From a virus, in the IMG/VR virus record IMGVR_UViG_3300030116_007653, positions 1-22,805 of that record: DNA of 22,805 bases. The stretch is one strand, 5' to 3'. The notes below the pieces were generated by a model. That model was not told where the DNA came from. It ran no database searches and saw only the letters and a list, made by a program, of their open reading frames with translations. Numbering within the stretch: the first letter of the stretch is position 1; each line of letters starts with the position of its first letter. The translations under genes and the position numbers were made by a program. Positions 6,453 to 15,397 of the stretch are shown piece by piece.

Positions 6453-7296
6453 AGTAATGATCTGATTTTTCATAGTGCACTCTATATTGATGCACGACTG
6501 GGTGATTTGATGTTTTCCATGATGGGTTTCTAAGACACTCTGTGATGTCTGTATTATACACTTCTGGTTCTCCAATAAGTGCAAATATTAAACCTATGAA
6601 TAAGTCAAAAGTACCAGGTGCATAATGTCTTTCTGAAAACTTATCCATTATATCAAAATTTTCTTTATAAACCTTGAGTGCTTTAAGAAAAGTTTGTGTA
6701 TGGAATATGATAGGAACAGCACCCCATCGTAATACTGGTATTGATCCATCCACTTTTGATATTAAGTCATTCAATCCCATAAATTGTTCCAATGCTTTGT
6801 CTGATACCCACGCATAGTTTATTCTACTACCTAATAATTTACCATTCTTAGGATAAGATATTTTATCTCTGATAAGGACATCTGGTTCTGTTGCACAAAT
6901 CCACTCTGGGTTATTGCAATGTTTTATTCCTGCTTCCATTCTCCTTATGGTAGCAGCCATTTCTTTTTTGGTTGCCTCTTGATGTTCAGGTAGTAAGAAA
7001 TTCTCACCATCTATCTTCTTAAGTGGTGACTTACAATCTTCTTCCATCGATACTTTAATATTTTCATCTTCCATGTAAGTATAATCAAGACCTCCATCAG
7101 AAACAACATATATTTTAGACTTTGGATATATTTTTTGTATAGATTCAACTGAATACTCAAAAGCTTTTTGTTGTTTAAAAACACAGTTGTATATAAATCC
7201 AATATCTTCTATGGGTAGTTTCTCTTTATCATTATTAAATTGTTCTCTTGGATCAAAAGCACAATCCAATTCATAAGTTCCTAAATCAATTTTCAT
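6451..7296 (-). CDS. Putative glycosyltransferase-like protein (281 aa)
   Basis: A 281-residue soluble protein starting MKIDLGTYELDCAFDP. The segment with AFEYSVESIQKIYPKSKIYV followed by VSDGG is the pattern of a nucleotide-sugar binding Rossmann half in GT-A transferases. About 80 residues later WICATEPDVLIRD sits where a DxD-type motif would be, with Asp and Glu around. I cannot assign a CAZy family. A TTG four codons upstream keeps the frame open, but the ATG at 7296 lies two bases after the FkbM gene's stop. Its place among glycan genes supports a transferase role; this is an inference. Confidence 0.62.
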   Translation of the reverse strand: MKIDLGTYELDCAFDPREQFNNDKEKLPIEDIGFIYNCVFKQQKAFEYSVESIQKIYPKSKIYVVSDGGLDYTYMEDENIKVSMEEDCKSPLKKIDGENFLLPEHQEATKKEMAATIRRMEAGIKHCNNPEWICATEPDVLIRDKISYPKNGKLLGSRINYAWVSDKALEQFMGLNDLISKVDGSIPVLRWGAVPIIFHTQTFLKALKVYKENFDIMDKFSERHYAPGTFDLFIGLIFALIGEPEVYNTDITECLRNPSWKTSNHPVVHQYRVHYEKSDHY

Positions 7297-7298
7297 AA

Positions 7299-8027
7299 TC
7301 AATACCAAGCCGTAACTTGAACATTAGAATCTCTAAGACTACTTTTTAATTCCAAAGTTTTATCTTTATACTCAGGTAAAAACCAGTCATGCCATTCTAT
7401 AAAAGCATAGTTAATATATTTTATTGTATCATCTTCAATCATTTTTGGCAACACAGTATATTCTGCACCCTCTATATCCATCTTCATAGCTATAAGATCT
7501 TCTTCTTTAAAATTTTCCTTTATCCATTGAGATAAATCAATAGATTCAACTTTTACATTTTCATGCCACTTATACATTTTGTCAATATCTTTACCTTTAA
7601 TCTTTCCTTTTATTTCAGTTACAGTGGATCCACCATCCCAAGGCATGTTGAGTATTTCTTCTTCCTTTAAACCATGATCTTTGGCAACCATATTACATAA
7701 TCCAGGTTCCCATGACTGTTTATAAAAAGGATTAGATTCATCCTTACCATCTCTATAAACATTATCAAAATGATAGTCTGTGATACCTCTCAATGAGAAA
7801 TCTATATGTCCATTATTAATCCATACTGCTTTATTTTCAAGAGTAATATTTTTATTATTTAAAGGGGGATAATTCCCTGATTGTATATTCTTTATATATT
7901 GATTATAGACAAGAGGATTTGCTTCAAATCCAAAAGTTTCCCACTCATGATCTATATCAAGAATATCTACAATTCTTGAGAATCCCATTCCCATATGAGT
8001 TCCACAATCTATAAAAATTTTTCTCAT
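7299..8027 (-). CDS. FkbM-family methyltransferase
   Basis: A 242-residue SAM-dependent O-methyltransferase. The N-terminal FIDCGTHMGMGF (residues 5-16) is the SAM-binding loop and FEANP (34-38) is the usual FkbM acidic strand. VESIDLSQW followed by AMKMDIEGAEYTVLP is the strongest FkbM signature. Members methylate sugar hydroxyls in polyketides, LPS and capsules. The ATG overlaps the stop of the carbamoyltransferase gene (ATGA), so a carbamoylated and methylated sugar, as on Nod factors and some antibiotics, is a reasonable inference. Confidence 0.87.
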   Translation of the reverse strand: MRKIFIDCGTHMGMGFSRIVDILDIDHEWETFGFEANPLVYNQYIKNIQSGNYPPLNNKNITLENKAVWINNGHIDFSLRGITDYHFDNVYRDGKDESNPFYKQSWEPGLCNMVAKDHGLKEEEILNMPWDGGSTVTEIKGKIKGKDIDKMYKWHENVKVESIDLSQWIKENFKEEDLIAMKMDIEGAEYTVLPKMIEDDTIKYINYAFIEWHDWFLPEYKDKTLELKSSLRDSNVQVTAWY

Positions 8028-9577
8028 TTTTTAAATAAATAATCTTCAATAATGACATAATCCATGTCAGTATTATTTAGTGCGTATAATGCATCCTCAA
8101 TTCTAGAAAGAATAGGATATCCTCTAATGTTAAATGAAGTATTCAATAGAACATTAGTCTCTGATATCTTACCAAACTCTGTAAGTAATTCATAGAAGTG
8201 TGGATGTGATTTTTCTGTAACTGTTTGAAGTCTAGCAGTATTATCTACATGTGTAATAGATGGTAGTGTATCTACTTTGACCATAGGAGCATAACTCATG
8301 TACTCCAAGTTATCAAAGTTTTTACTATCAAACCATTTGTGTGCTTCTTCTTTCTTACAGAAAGGTGCAAAAGGTCTATACCATTCTCTAAATTTTACTT
8401 TAGAGTTTAATATATCTTTCATATCAATGATATTAGGATCACATACAATAGAACGATTACCTAATGCTCTAGGACCAACTTCAGAATCACCATATACTAA
8501 TCCCAATATTTTACCATCTTTAATTAATTGTGCTATATCTTTTTTATCTATTTTTTTAGCATTGTACTTTTTAATATAATCATCAAGTTCATTACGATCT
8601 AATAAAGGCAATCCATTATATGTAATATCGACTTGAGTTGTTGGTTTTCTATATGAAAAAATATGTCCTAAAGATAGAGATCCATCATGAGGATTAGGTG
8701 GAACAAATAATTTTCTATTATAATAGTGTTTTACTTTTTCATTTACTAGAACATTTAATGCACATCCACCAGTAAGAATCAATGGTACATTTGTATCGTA
8801 CTTATCTAAGACACTGAAAAATGCTTTCTCAAATCCTGCTTGTGCAGTTGCAGCAATATCATATCCATACTGATTTTCAAACACCCAATTATCAAGTGGA
8901 TTTTTCCATGGGTCTTCTACATTTTTAAGTGGTAAATTTGTTTGATTAGATAGTTTTTGATAATCCCTATCAAAGAAAAATTCTGCGAATGAAGATACAA
9001 ATTCTGGTATGACTTTTCCATACCCACATAGTCCCATAAGTTTACCAGATAATGCTAATTGATGTCTACTTTTTTCTGCAACCTCACGTATCATTGATCC
9101 ACATAGAAGATATCCTCCACCAAAATCAGATTTGATTCTATTTAAAAGTTTAACACCTGACTGATTGGCAGAGTAAATATTGAAATGTCCGTCATCACCC
9201 CCACCATCATATGATAGTATCAGTGCCTCTTTAAATGGTGATAAATGAAATGCAGCTACAGCATGAGTCTGATGATGACTTGCTACTGTAGTTACTTTTT
9301 CTGTGTTGAATATTTCTCTACAATCAAATTCTAAAAAACCATCAGAACAAATCAATACTACTTCATAATCATTTTTAATACCCCACTCAGACTCTGCCAC
9401 CTCAACACATTTTCTAAGTATTTCTTTTTGATATTCAATATCATTATCAACATGCAATCTGAAATATCTTTTCTTTACTAACCTTTCTATTTCTATTAGA
9501 TGGTATTCATTTTTTTCTGCATTATAAAAGGTCACGTTAGAGTCATGACCTGCAAAAATACTAACTAAATTTTTCAC
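8024..9577 (-). CDS. NodU/CmcH-family carbamoyltransferase
   Basis: A 517-residue enzyme that would transfer a carbamoyl group from carbamoyl phosphate through a carbamoyl-adenylate to a hydroxyl, usually of a sugar. The N-terminal Kae1-like domain shows FAGHDSNV (8-15), HHQTHAVAAF (101-110) and ILSYDGGGDDGH (120-131), which hold the metal- and nucleotide-binding His and Asp residues. TGGCALNVLVN follows, then the C-terminal GPRALGNRSIVCDPN and EWYRPFAPF. It is somewhat shorter than the typical 550-600 residues but has all core motifs. The start is GTG at 9577, overlapping the glycosyltransferase stop as GTGA. Carbamoyltransferases of this family are known from sugar clusters of T4-like cyanophages. 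Confidence 0.92.
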   Translation of the reverse strand: MKNLVSIFAGHDSNVTFYNAEKNEYHLIEIERLVKKRYFRLHVDNDIEYQKEILRKCVEVAESEWGIKNDYEVVLICSDGFLEFDCREIFNTEKVTTVASHHQTHAVAAFHLSPFKEALILSYDGGGDDGHFNIYSANQSGVKLLNRIKSDFGGGYLLCGSMIREVAEKSRHQLALSGKLMGLCGYGKVIPEFVSSFAEFFFDRDYQKLSNQTNLPLKNVEDPWKNPLDNWVFENQYGYDIAATAQAGFEKAFFSVLDKYDTNVPLILTGGCALNVLVNEKVKHYYNRKLFVPPNPHDGSLSLGHIFSYRKPTTQVDITYNGLPLLDRNELDDYIKKYNAKKIDKKDIAQLIKDGKILGLVYGDSEVGPRALGNRSIVCDPNIIDMKDILNSKVKFREWYRPFAPFCKKEEAHKWFDSKNFDNLEYMSYAPMVKVDTLPSITHVDNTARLQTVTEKSHPHFYELLTEFGKISETNVLLNTSFNIRGYPILSRIEDALYALNNTDMDYVIIEDYLFKK

Positions 9578-10515
9578 TTAATGATCCTCTCAATAGTAGG
9601 AACATATATGTCTTTCATAACGTTTACCCAATCAAACTGATTAGCATACTCTAATATTTCTTTTCTATTCTTGATTGAGTAATTTCTGTTTTCAATTATT
9701 TTTGACTCAATATATGCTATATCTGTTATCTTACTCTCAGGTATAACAGTAATAAAGTTTTTAGATGCATCAAGATTTGCTGCACCCCATTGACAAACAA
9801 CAACCCCTAACCCAGCGGCAAGTGCTTCCATACAAACTAATGGGTGTGCCTCACCATCAGATAACAATACAAGATTGCCATACTCAGTTAAATTATTATA
9901 TAAAGTTTCTTTTGACCACTCACCCAAATAGTTTCTATGAATATTGAAACGATTGTCAGCATTGTTACCTGCATACCATAAACTATCAATTGATTGAAAC
10001 ATATGTTGTCTCTTACGATAATCAATCTTTGCTAAGTATATACTTCTATCAGAATATTTTGGATTATCTGTTTTTCTAAATCGGTCTACGTTTACACCAT
10101 TTGGAGTAACAAAAGTTTTTTCTTTTGGAATGTCAAACATAATATTATAAACCTTTTGTATACCCTCAGATAAACAAAATACATTTGGTTTTATTTTTTG
10201 AAATTCATTAGCTACATTTATATACCCATTAAACATCTCCCTTCTTTCAAGATACCCAAAATGACTTGTAATTGCATTTGGATATTGAATATAAGGTATG
10301 AGTGGGATAAACTCATCATATTGAACATGAACAAAATCAGGTAGAAAAGAATTAATTTGTTTTAATATTTCTACTCCGTTTTTAGTGTTAACTATTTGCA
10401 CCTCATGTCCCAATAATTCTAATGCATTTTTACTATCCCAAATTAATATTTCTACAGCACCCCATCCTGTGGGTGGAATAGGCATTATGCCAGGTCCAAT
10501 AATTGAAATTTTCAT
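9574..10515 (-). CDS. Glycosyltransferase family 4 (GT-B fold)
   Basis: A 313-residue transferase. The N-terminal half starts ISIIGPGIMPIPPTGWGAVE, the glycine loop typical of GT4. FVTPNGVNVDRFR marks the hinge, SIYLAKIDYRKRQ the start of the donor-binding half, and DGEAHPLVCMEALAAGLGVV carries the E-x7-E donor motif. No membrane segment. It starts at a TAATG overlap with the HtrL-like gene and ends in a GTGA overlap with the carbamoyltransferase. It probably transfers a hexose with retention of configuration; donor and acceptor unknown. Confidence 0.9.
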   Translation of the reverse strand: MKISIIGPGIMPIPPTGWGAVEILIWDSKNALELLGHEVQIVNTKNGVEILKQINSFLPDFVHVQYDEFIPLIPYIQYPNAITSHFGYLERREMFNGYINVANEFQKIKPNVFCLSEGIQKVYNIMFDIPKEKTFVTPNGVNVDRFRKTDNPKYSDRSIYLAKIDYRKRQHMFQSIDSLWYAGNNADNRFNIHRNYLGEWSKETLYNNLTEYGNLVLLSDGEAHPLVCMEALAAGLGVVVCQWGAANLDASKNFITVIPESKITDIAYIESKIIENRNYSIKNRKEILEYANQFDWVNVMKDIYVPTIERIIK

Positions 10516-11312
10516 TAGTTACTCAACTCCGTAAAGAGATCCATATGTTCACCATTTGTTCTAGTATATATGGCAAAATCATCAGGATATTTTTTAACCA
10601 AATAACCCAATGCAATCTGTTCATTATTAACATTATTCTCTGTCATCATCTTATTAATTAAAACATCATCTACCATGTCTACTATCTTAGGTATAACATT
10701 TTTATGTCCACCAAACATAGAACCAAGAACATAAGATCTATTATCATACAAATATTCTTTGGAAAGTTCGGATGCCTCATATAAATCTTTATAATATTCA
10801 GAATTCATTTGAATTAAAAAACTCTCACCCATACCCTCAAGTGATTCGATAGCTGATTTACCAGGATACAATTCAGTCAAATCAAAATTATTAAAAAATC
10901 TTGATGCACCTGCATCCAACCAAAAGTATACGTCAGAATCAAATGAATTTAATTTTGCTGCATGATTTAACCAAGGAAACTTTGAATATTGAATTATAGA
11001 ATACATTGCCTGTTTACATTCAATACGATCTGGATCAGAAATATTATTTTTATAATCATCAGAATCAAGTATTTTTTGTATTGATTCTTTCAAATGATAA
11101 TAAGGTATTTCTTCAACAGTTTGACATATTATTTTTGTAGGAAGGTCACCCCTTTTCTCATTAACAAAATCCTTTAAACTATCTTCAACAAAAAGAACCA
11201 TGGGAACTTGCAACTTAAGTGTTTTTTCAAACCACTTTAAATATTGATCCCATTTACGACCATCAACTCGATCTATATTGAACAAAGCAGATACAAAAGT
11301 TACCTGATTCAT
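10515..11312 (-). CDS. WlaTC/HtrL-family glycosyltransferase-like protein
   Basis: A 265-residue protein beginning VTFVSALFNIDRVDGR, with FVEDSL near residue 42, an acidic strand VYFWLDAGASRFF near residue 140 and LGSMFGGHKNVI near residue 197. This layout matches the HtrL/YibB (WlaTC) family, which occurs in LPS and lipooligosaccharide loci and is assumed to be glycosyltransferases. ATGA and TAATG overlaps link it to both neighbours. The assignment is from motif recall; activity in this family is poorly characterised. Confidence 0.72.
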   Translation of the reverse strand: MNQVTFVSALFNIDRVDGRKWDQYLKWFEKTLKLQVPMVLFVEDSLKDFVNEKRGDLPTKIICQTVEEIPYYHLKESIQKILDSDDYKNNISDPDRIECKQAMYSIIQYSKFPWLNHAAKLNSFDSDVYFWLDAGASRFFNNFDLTELYPGKSAIESLEGMGESFLIQMNSEYYKDLYEASELSKEYLYDNRSYVLGSMFGGHKNVIPKIVDMVDDVLINKMMTENNVNNEQIALGYLVKKYPDDFAIYTRTNGEHMDLFTELSN

Positions 11313-12280
11313 AATCCTTCCTCATAAATTGATAATAAAGATTTAGCACGATTAATATAAGTATGATTTTCTTTTACATACTGCATGCCTTTACGTATTA
11401 AATCATAGTTCTTACGATTTTTCATTCCATCATGAAATAATTCAGAACAATCTGGATTGTAAATCATATTACCATCCATTTCCTCATAAATTTGTTGAGA
11501 ATTAGTCATTCCCAAATGACCATAACTTATGTTTTTAAAAACTCTACAAGTTACTACACGAGTTTCTACATGCCATTTACCACGTATGTCTACACCAAGC
11601 ATAGACCGTCTAGTAAGTTCCATCACATCATCAAATGACAATGGGTTTTGCCATACATCATTATAATGAAAATCTAATCCATTTTCTGAGCACTGTTCAA
11701 TAAATGGTGTCCAGTTAGACCAGTTTTCTGCCTGTCCATGTTGGGAAATAGTGCCACAAAACCATATAGCATTCTCCCTCTCCCTATACATCTCATCAAA
11801 ATCTATCTCATGTGGAAGAAGATTACTTGCCCAACTAATATACATCTTATCAACATCAGGTATCTCTGCATCAACATAATTATTTTTAAAATGAACTAGT
11901 CCTTCTTGTTTAGGTTCATACCATACACTAGGTCCCATCTTTTTACATTTACTTGCGTCAAAAGAGAAATCATAGATATGATCTTTACAGTTCTTTGCGG
12001 TCAATCGAACATCAACTAACCTCTTTGCACCATCAAACTTCCTAGGATCAGGAAGATACATCATAAAATATGTACTAGTATCATTAATAGGAATATGTTT
12101 TGCACCTTGATCTCCCTCTCCAATAAAAATTGTATTGGAAAAATCAAAATCTTCAGGTGGTTTTTCATCAGGGAACCAATGTATATCATGTCCTAGATGT
12201 TTAAACGCATTGTAGTATCCTTGATTAGAATACGAATGTGTATGTGTTCCTAGGGGATGACCCCAAATTACAATTTTCAT
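11309..12280 (-). CDS. Putative GT-B glycosyltransferase (CgeB-like)
   Basis: A 323-residue soluble protein starting MKIVIWGHPLGTHTHSYSNQ. The N-terminal half alternates beta strands and helices. The C-terminal half has WFCGTISQHG, then MLGVDIRGKWHVETRV, then CRVFKNISYGHLGMTNSQQI. The last two resemble the donor-binding region of GT1/CgeB-type transferases, in which a sugar-binding segment precedes an 'ample C-terminal helix' region. A TAATG overlap joins it to the dehydratase and an ATGA overlap to the HtrL-like gene. Family assignment is tentative. Confidence 0.6.
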   Translation of the reverse strand: MKIVIWGHPLGTHTHSYSNQGYYNAFKHLGHDIHWFPDEKPPEDFDFSNTIFIGEGDQGAKHIPINDTSTYFMMYLPDPRKFDGAKRLVDVRLTAKNCKDHIYDFSFDASKCKKMGPSVWYEPKQEGLVHFKNNYVDAEIPDVDKMYISWASNLLPHEIDFDEMYRERENAIWFCGTISQHGQAENWSNWTPFIEQCSENGLDFHYNDVWQNPLSFDDVMELTRRSMLGVDIRGKWHVETRVVTCRVFKNISYGHLGMTNSQQIYEEMDGNMIYNPDCSELFHDGMKNRKNYDLIRKGMQYVKENHTYINRAKSLLSIYEEGL

Positions 12281-13284
12281 TATCTATTTAATGGAACTTT
12301 TCCTTTACTAATTTCAAATCTCCAATGATTGAGAAGATCTAAAAACATTTGTTTCGCAGAAATTTCTGGCTTCCAATCAATTATACTCGATATTTTAGTA
12401 TTGTCAAACATTTGATAATCAGCATCTATGGGTCGTAACCTATCGTTATCAACTCTAACTTCAATATCTATATCACTAAAACCTAGAAGAATATCAACTA
12501 CCTCAGTTAATTTAAATGATTCTTCTCCTGCAATATTAAAGTAATCTCCTGGATTTACATTCGCATTCATCAATAACCAATAAGCTCTTACAGCATCTCT
12601 ACAGTCTTGGAACGTTCTAACACTAGATAAATTTCCAACATAGACTATTGGTTCTTGTAATCCTGATTCTATCAATGCAATTTGTTTTGCCACAGTGCTT
12701 TCAAAAAATACATCACTTCTTCTTGGTCCTGTATGAGTTCCCATTCTAGTAACAAATGTTTTAATACCATAAGCTTCACCATAAAATCTACCAAGATAAT
12801 CTGTACCTATCTTACTGATGCTATAAGGACTAGACCCATGAAAGGGAGTATCCTCTGATAAATTAATACCAGTGGGTGCTTTACCATACACTTCAGATGA
12901 AGAGCATATATGAACTACAGGATCATAGTCAGAAGTTTGACGAATAGATTCAAGCAGATTAGCAGTCCCAATAATATTAGTTTGTAATGTTTCTATCGGT
13001 ATATCGAATGATGTTTTAGGATACGATTGTGCTGCTAAGTGGGAAATATAATCAGGTCTTACACTCTCTATCATATTTCTTACAGATCCAGCATCATTTA
13101 AATCTGCATAGTAAAGAGATATACGATCCTTTTTATTAATACGATTACTAAGATGATAGATATTATCCAGTGGTTCTTGCCATCTCATCATACCAACCAC
13201 ATTGTGATTAGTATTATTAAGAATATAATCTGCTAACTGAGAACCTACTTGACCAGTAATCCCTGTAATTAAAATAGTTTTCAT
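12280..13284 (-). CDS. GDP-mannose 4,6-dehydratase-like SDR enzyme
   Basis: A 334-residue extended SDR. It has TGITGQVG (7-14), ADLND (60-64), HLAAQS (82-87), CSSSEVYG (127-134) and catalytic Y154xxxK158 (YSISK). THTGPRRSD followed by FFESTVAKQI resembles the Gmd and RmlB dehydratase subfamily. In a Gmd-type dehydratase the residue between the two catalytic serines and the Tyr is Glu, as in SSSEVYG here. Length matches. It overlaps the RmlD-like gene by ATGA, so the pair could dehydrate and then reduce one nucleotide sugar. It is distinct from the dehydratase at the right edge, implying a second deoxysugar route. Confidence 0.78.
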   Translation of the reverse strand: MKTILITGITGQVGSQLADYILNNTNHNVVGMMRWQEPLDNIYHLSNRINKKDRISLYYADLNDAGSVRNMIESVRPDYISHLAAQSYPKTSFDIPIETLQTNIIGTANLLESIRQTSDYDPVVHICSSSEVYGKAPTGINLSEDTPFHGSSPYSISKIGTDYLGRFYGEAYGIKTFVTRMGTHTGPRRSDVFFESTVAKQIALIESGLQEPIVYVGNLSSVRTFQDCRDAVRAYWLLMNANVNPGDYFNIAGEESFKLTEVVDILLGFSDIDIEVRVDNDRLRPIDADYQMFDNTKISSIIDWKPEISAKQMFLDLLNHWRFEISKGKVPLNR

Positions 13285-14042
13285 ACAAACTCCATACGAA
13301 TTGCTTCTCTTAAACTTCTTTGAGGTCTCCCCAAAATACTAGAAAGTTCAGTAGACACCATTGTAATAGAAGGAGGTCTATCTTTGTAAAACTTTTCTGG
13401 TGGTTTGACAATTTTTATCTTTAAGTTAGGAAATACTTCTTCTTTTAAAACTTCAGCAATTTTCTTTCGACAAACAATTTCAAGTCCTCCACAATTAATA
13501 ATTTGTGAACCAATCCAATTTTTAGATAAACTTAAAATAGCATCTACTGTATCATCTCTATGTATCACATATCTTTCAAAGGGTGAGAACACTTCTGCAA
13601 CCTCATTATTCAATACACATTTCTCAAGATAGGAAGTAAATCTATCCTGTCTAAAAAAGTTATATGATAATCTTAAAAATTTAACATTAGGATTTCCTAG
13701 AAAATATTTTTCAACTTCAAATTTCATACGTGCATAGATACCGACGTTGTTAATGACTGTATCACTTGATAAGAAAATAACTCTTGCACCATATTGTATT
13801 GATTTTTCTATGAACTCTATTGTTCTTTCAACGTTGACCATTATTGCTAATTCGGGATTATTAGCACAAATAGTTGGTTCAGATATAGCAGCACAAAATG
13901 CTATTGTATCTTTATCAGTTAAGGATTGAAAATCATAGTCAAGTTTTTTATCTAAACGTGTTGTTATTACTTCAACGTCATCAGATGATTTTTCTAACAA
14001 TCTACTTCCAATGTTACCTTTTGCTCCTATAATTTTTAACAT
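13281..14042 (-). CDS. RmlD-like nucleotide-sugar reductase (SDR)
   Basis: A 253-residue SDR protein. The dinucleotide loop is GAKGNIG (6-12), the Ser motif LSSDTV (91-96) and the catalytic pair Y103xxxK107 (YARMK). NCGGLEIVCR and the C-terminal IRMEFV region fit dTDP-4-dehydrorhamnose reductase relatives, though it is shorter than their usual 290 residues. It begins directly after the stop of the cupin gene and overlaps the dehydratase-like gene by ATGA. It probably reduces a 4-keto sugar intermediate; exact substrate unknown. Confidence 0.76.
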   Translation of the reverse strand: MLKIIGAKGNIGSRLLEKSSDDVEVITTRLDKKLDYDFQSLTDKDTIAFCAAISEPTICANNPELAIMVNVERTIEFIEKSIQYGARVIFLSSDTVINNVGIYARMKFEVEKYFLGNPNVKFLRLSYNFFRQDRFTSYLEKCVLNNEVAEVFSPFERYVIHRDDTVDAILSLSKNWIGSQIINCGGLEIVCRKKIAEVLKEEVFPNLKIKIVKPPEKFYKDRPPSITMVSTELSSILGRPQRSLREAIRMEFV

Positions 14043-14393
14043 CTAATCTCCTCTAATAATCCTATAACTATCTTCTTCAAAATGCTGTGTTGAAAATTCA
14101 AACAACTCAGAATTTTCTATAGCTAACATTTGATGTCTTAATCCTTGATACACATGAAATGAATCACCTTTGGTTAATATTATCTGATTAGAGTTTTCCA
14201 AATCATCATCCTCAGAATATCGAACTAATAATTCTCCACTTTGAAGATAAAAAGTTTCATCCTTTATCTTATGATAGTGCCAAGAACATTTCTTACCTTT
14301 ATTAAAAAACAAAAGTTTACCACAATAAAGATTTGAATTGGTTATCCATTTTTCATATCCCCAACCTTTGGGATGTATTTCTATTGTCTCCAT
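14043..14393 (-). CDS. Cupin protein (mannose-6-phosphate isomerase C-terminal-like)
   Basis: A 116-residue single cupin. WGYEKWITNS and YCGKLLFF precede the metal motif WHYHKIKDETFY (His39, His41, Glu46), then LQSGELLVRYS and GDSFHVYQGLRHQM with the second cupin motif His. These match the cupin that forms the C-terminal half of type II phosphomannose isomerases and is also found alone in sugar clusters. It could be a sugar-phosphate isomerase or epimerase. The ATG lies 13 bases inside the end of the HddA-like gene. Function is inferred from fold only. Confidence 0.78.
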   Translation of the reverse strand: METIEIHPKGWGYEKWITNSNLYCGKLLFFNKGKKCSWHYHKIKDETFYLQSGELLVRYSEDDDLENSNQIILTKGDSFHVYQGLRHQMLAIENSELFEFSTQHFEEDSYRIIRGD

Positions 14394-15394
14394 ACATCTA
14401 CTCCATGTTTAACAAATTTAAATGGAACAACTCTTCCTTGTTTTTTCTTCAGAGCACTAATTAATTTATGCCTCTCCTCAAACTTAGTAAAAAGAACCAT
14501 GTGTCCACCACCACCTGCACCTGATATTTTAGCACCTGTAGCACCATTTTGCAAAGCGTAATCATACGCATCTAATATTTCTGGTGATGCTACATTAGGA
14601 TTAGTTTTTAATTTCATCTTCCAGTATGTTTGCATCAATTCTGATATTTTTTCAAAGTCTCCAGTTAGTAAACAATTTTTATATTCTATACATGCTTGTT
14701 TAATTTTATGAGTTGCATTAGTTACAACATCATCTACTAATAATTTTTTCTGTGTCCCTTCAATAACTCTTGAATCTGAACGAGGTTTACCAACATAATA
14801 AAGAACAGTATTTAACTCCATCATATTTTGATGTTTATAATTCAACCTCAGAGGATTAACAATAGATCTACCATCTTGTAAAAATTCTATAAAATTAAAT
14901 CCCCCAAAGGCAGCAGCAAATTGGTCTTGCTTACCACCAGGAAGATCACAAATTTTTCTTTCTATTTCTACAGATGCTTCTGCTATATCATATTCACCCA
15001 TAGGAATATTATAATACTCAGTTATAGCAGCAGTCAATGAAACAACAAGAGCACTTGAACTTCCCAAACCACTGCCAGGTGGTGCTTCAACATATGTGGT
15101 AATTTTTACAGGTTCTCTATTTAAATTTTTAGTAAGGTATTGATAAGTATTAATTAAAAGTTTCAAAGAACTCGTTGAATAATTAAAATCAATATTATCT
15201 ATTTCCTCTTCCAATCCTAAATCAACACTTTTAAATATCCATTTTTCTGCAGGTTCTATTTTACAATATGCATATTGATCTATTGTAACGTTAAGAACAA
15301 CCCCACCATACTTTCTCCAATAAGGTTCAAGGTCTGTCCCTCCACCAGACAATGCCATCCTGAGAGGTGCTTTTGCAAATACTATACTAGTCAA
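14381..15394 (-). CDS. hddA: D-glycero-D-manno-heptose 7-phosphate kinase-like GHMP kinase
   Basis: A 337-residue GHMP kinase. It has APLRMALSGGGTDL near the N-terminus, PPGSGLGSSSALVVSL (the ATP phosphate-binding motif 2, about 105-120) and GAKISGAGGGGHMVLF (motif 3, about 285-300). GGGTD near the start is a hallmark of HddA and related sugar kinases that make the 1-phosphate. Length is normal. The start is TTG at 15394, because AKAPLR must be included and no ATG precedes it; GAGG lies about nine bases upstream. The RpiB-type isomerase, phosphatase and nucleotidyltransferase nearby fit a heptose-like activation route. L-fucokinase-like activity is the alternative. Confidence 0.84.
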   Translation of the reverse strand: MTSIVFAKAPLRMALSGGGTDLEPYWRKYGGVVLNVTIDQYAYCKIEPAEKWIFKSVDLGLEEEIDNIDFNYSTSSLKLLINTYQYLTKNLNREPVKITTYVEAPPGSGLGSSSALVVSLTAAITEYYNIPMGEYDIAEASVEIERKICDLPGGKQDQFAAAFGGFNFIEFLQDGRSIVNPLRLNYKHQNMMELNTVLYYVGKPRSDSRVIEGTQKKLLVDDVVTNATHKIKQACIEYKNCLLTGDFEKISELMQTYWKMKLKTNPNVASPEILDAYDYALQNGATGAKISGAGGGGHMVLFTKFEERHKLISALKKKQGRVVPFKFVKHGVDVWRQ

Positions 15395-15397
15395 TTT

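Noticed and set aside
6444-6584. Longer N-terminus for NAD synthetase, starting up to 6584
   Set aside because: The extra codons are the end of the upstream gene in another frame, and AGGAG sits correctly for the ATG at 6443.
8298-8579. Plus-strand open frame of 93 codons
   Set aside because: Opposite conserved motifs of the carbamoyltransferase (GPRALGNRS, EWYRPFAPF); no ribosome-binding site or family match.
13405-13929. Two plus-strand open frames opposite the RmlD-like gene
   Set aside because: The minus-strand SDR motifs span this region; the plus frames are low-complexity shadows.
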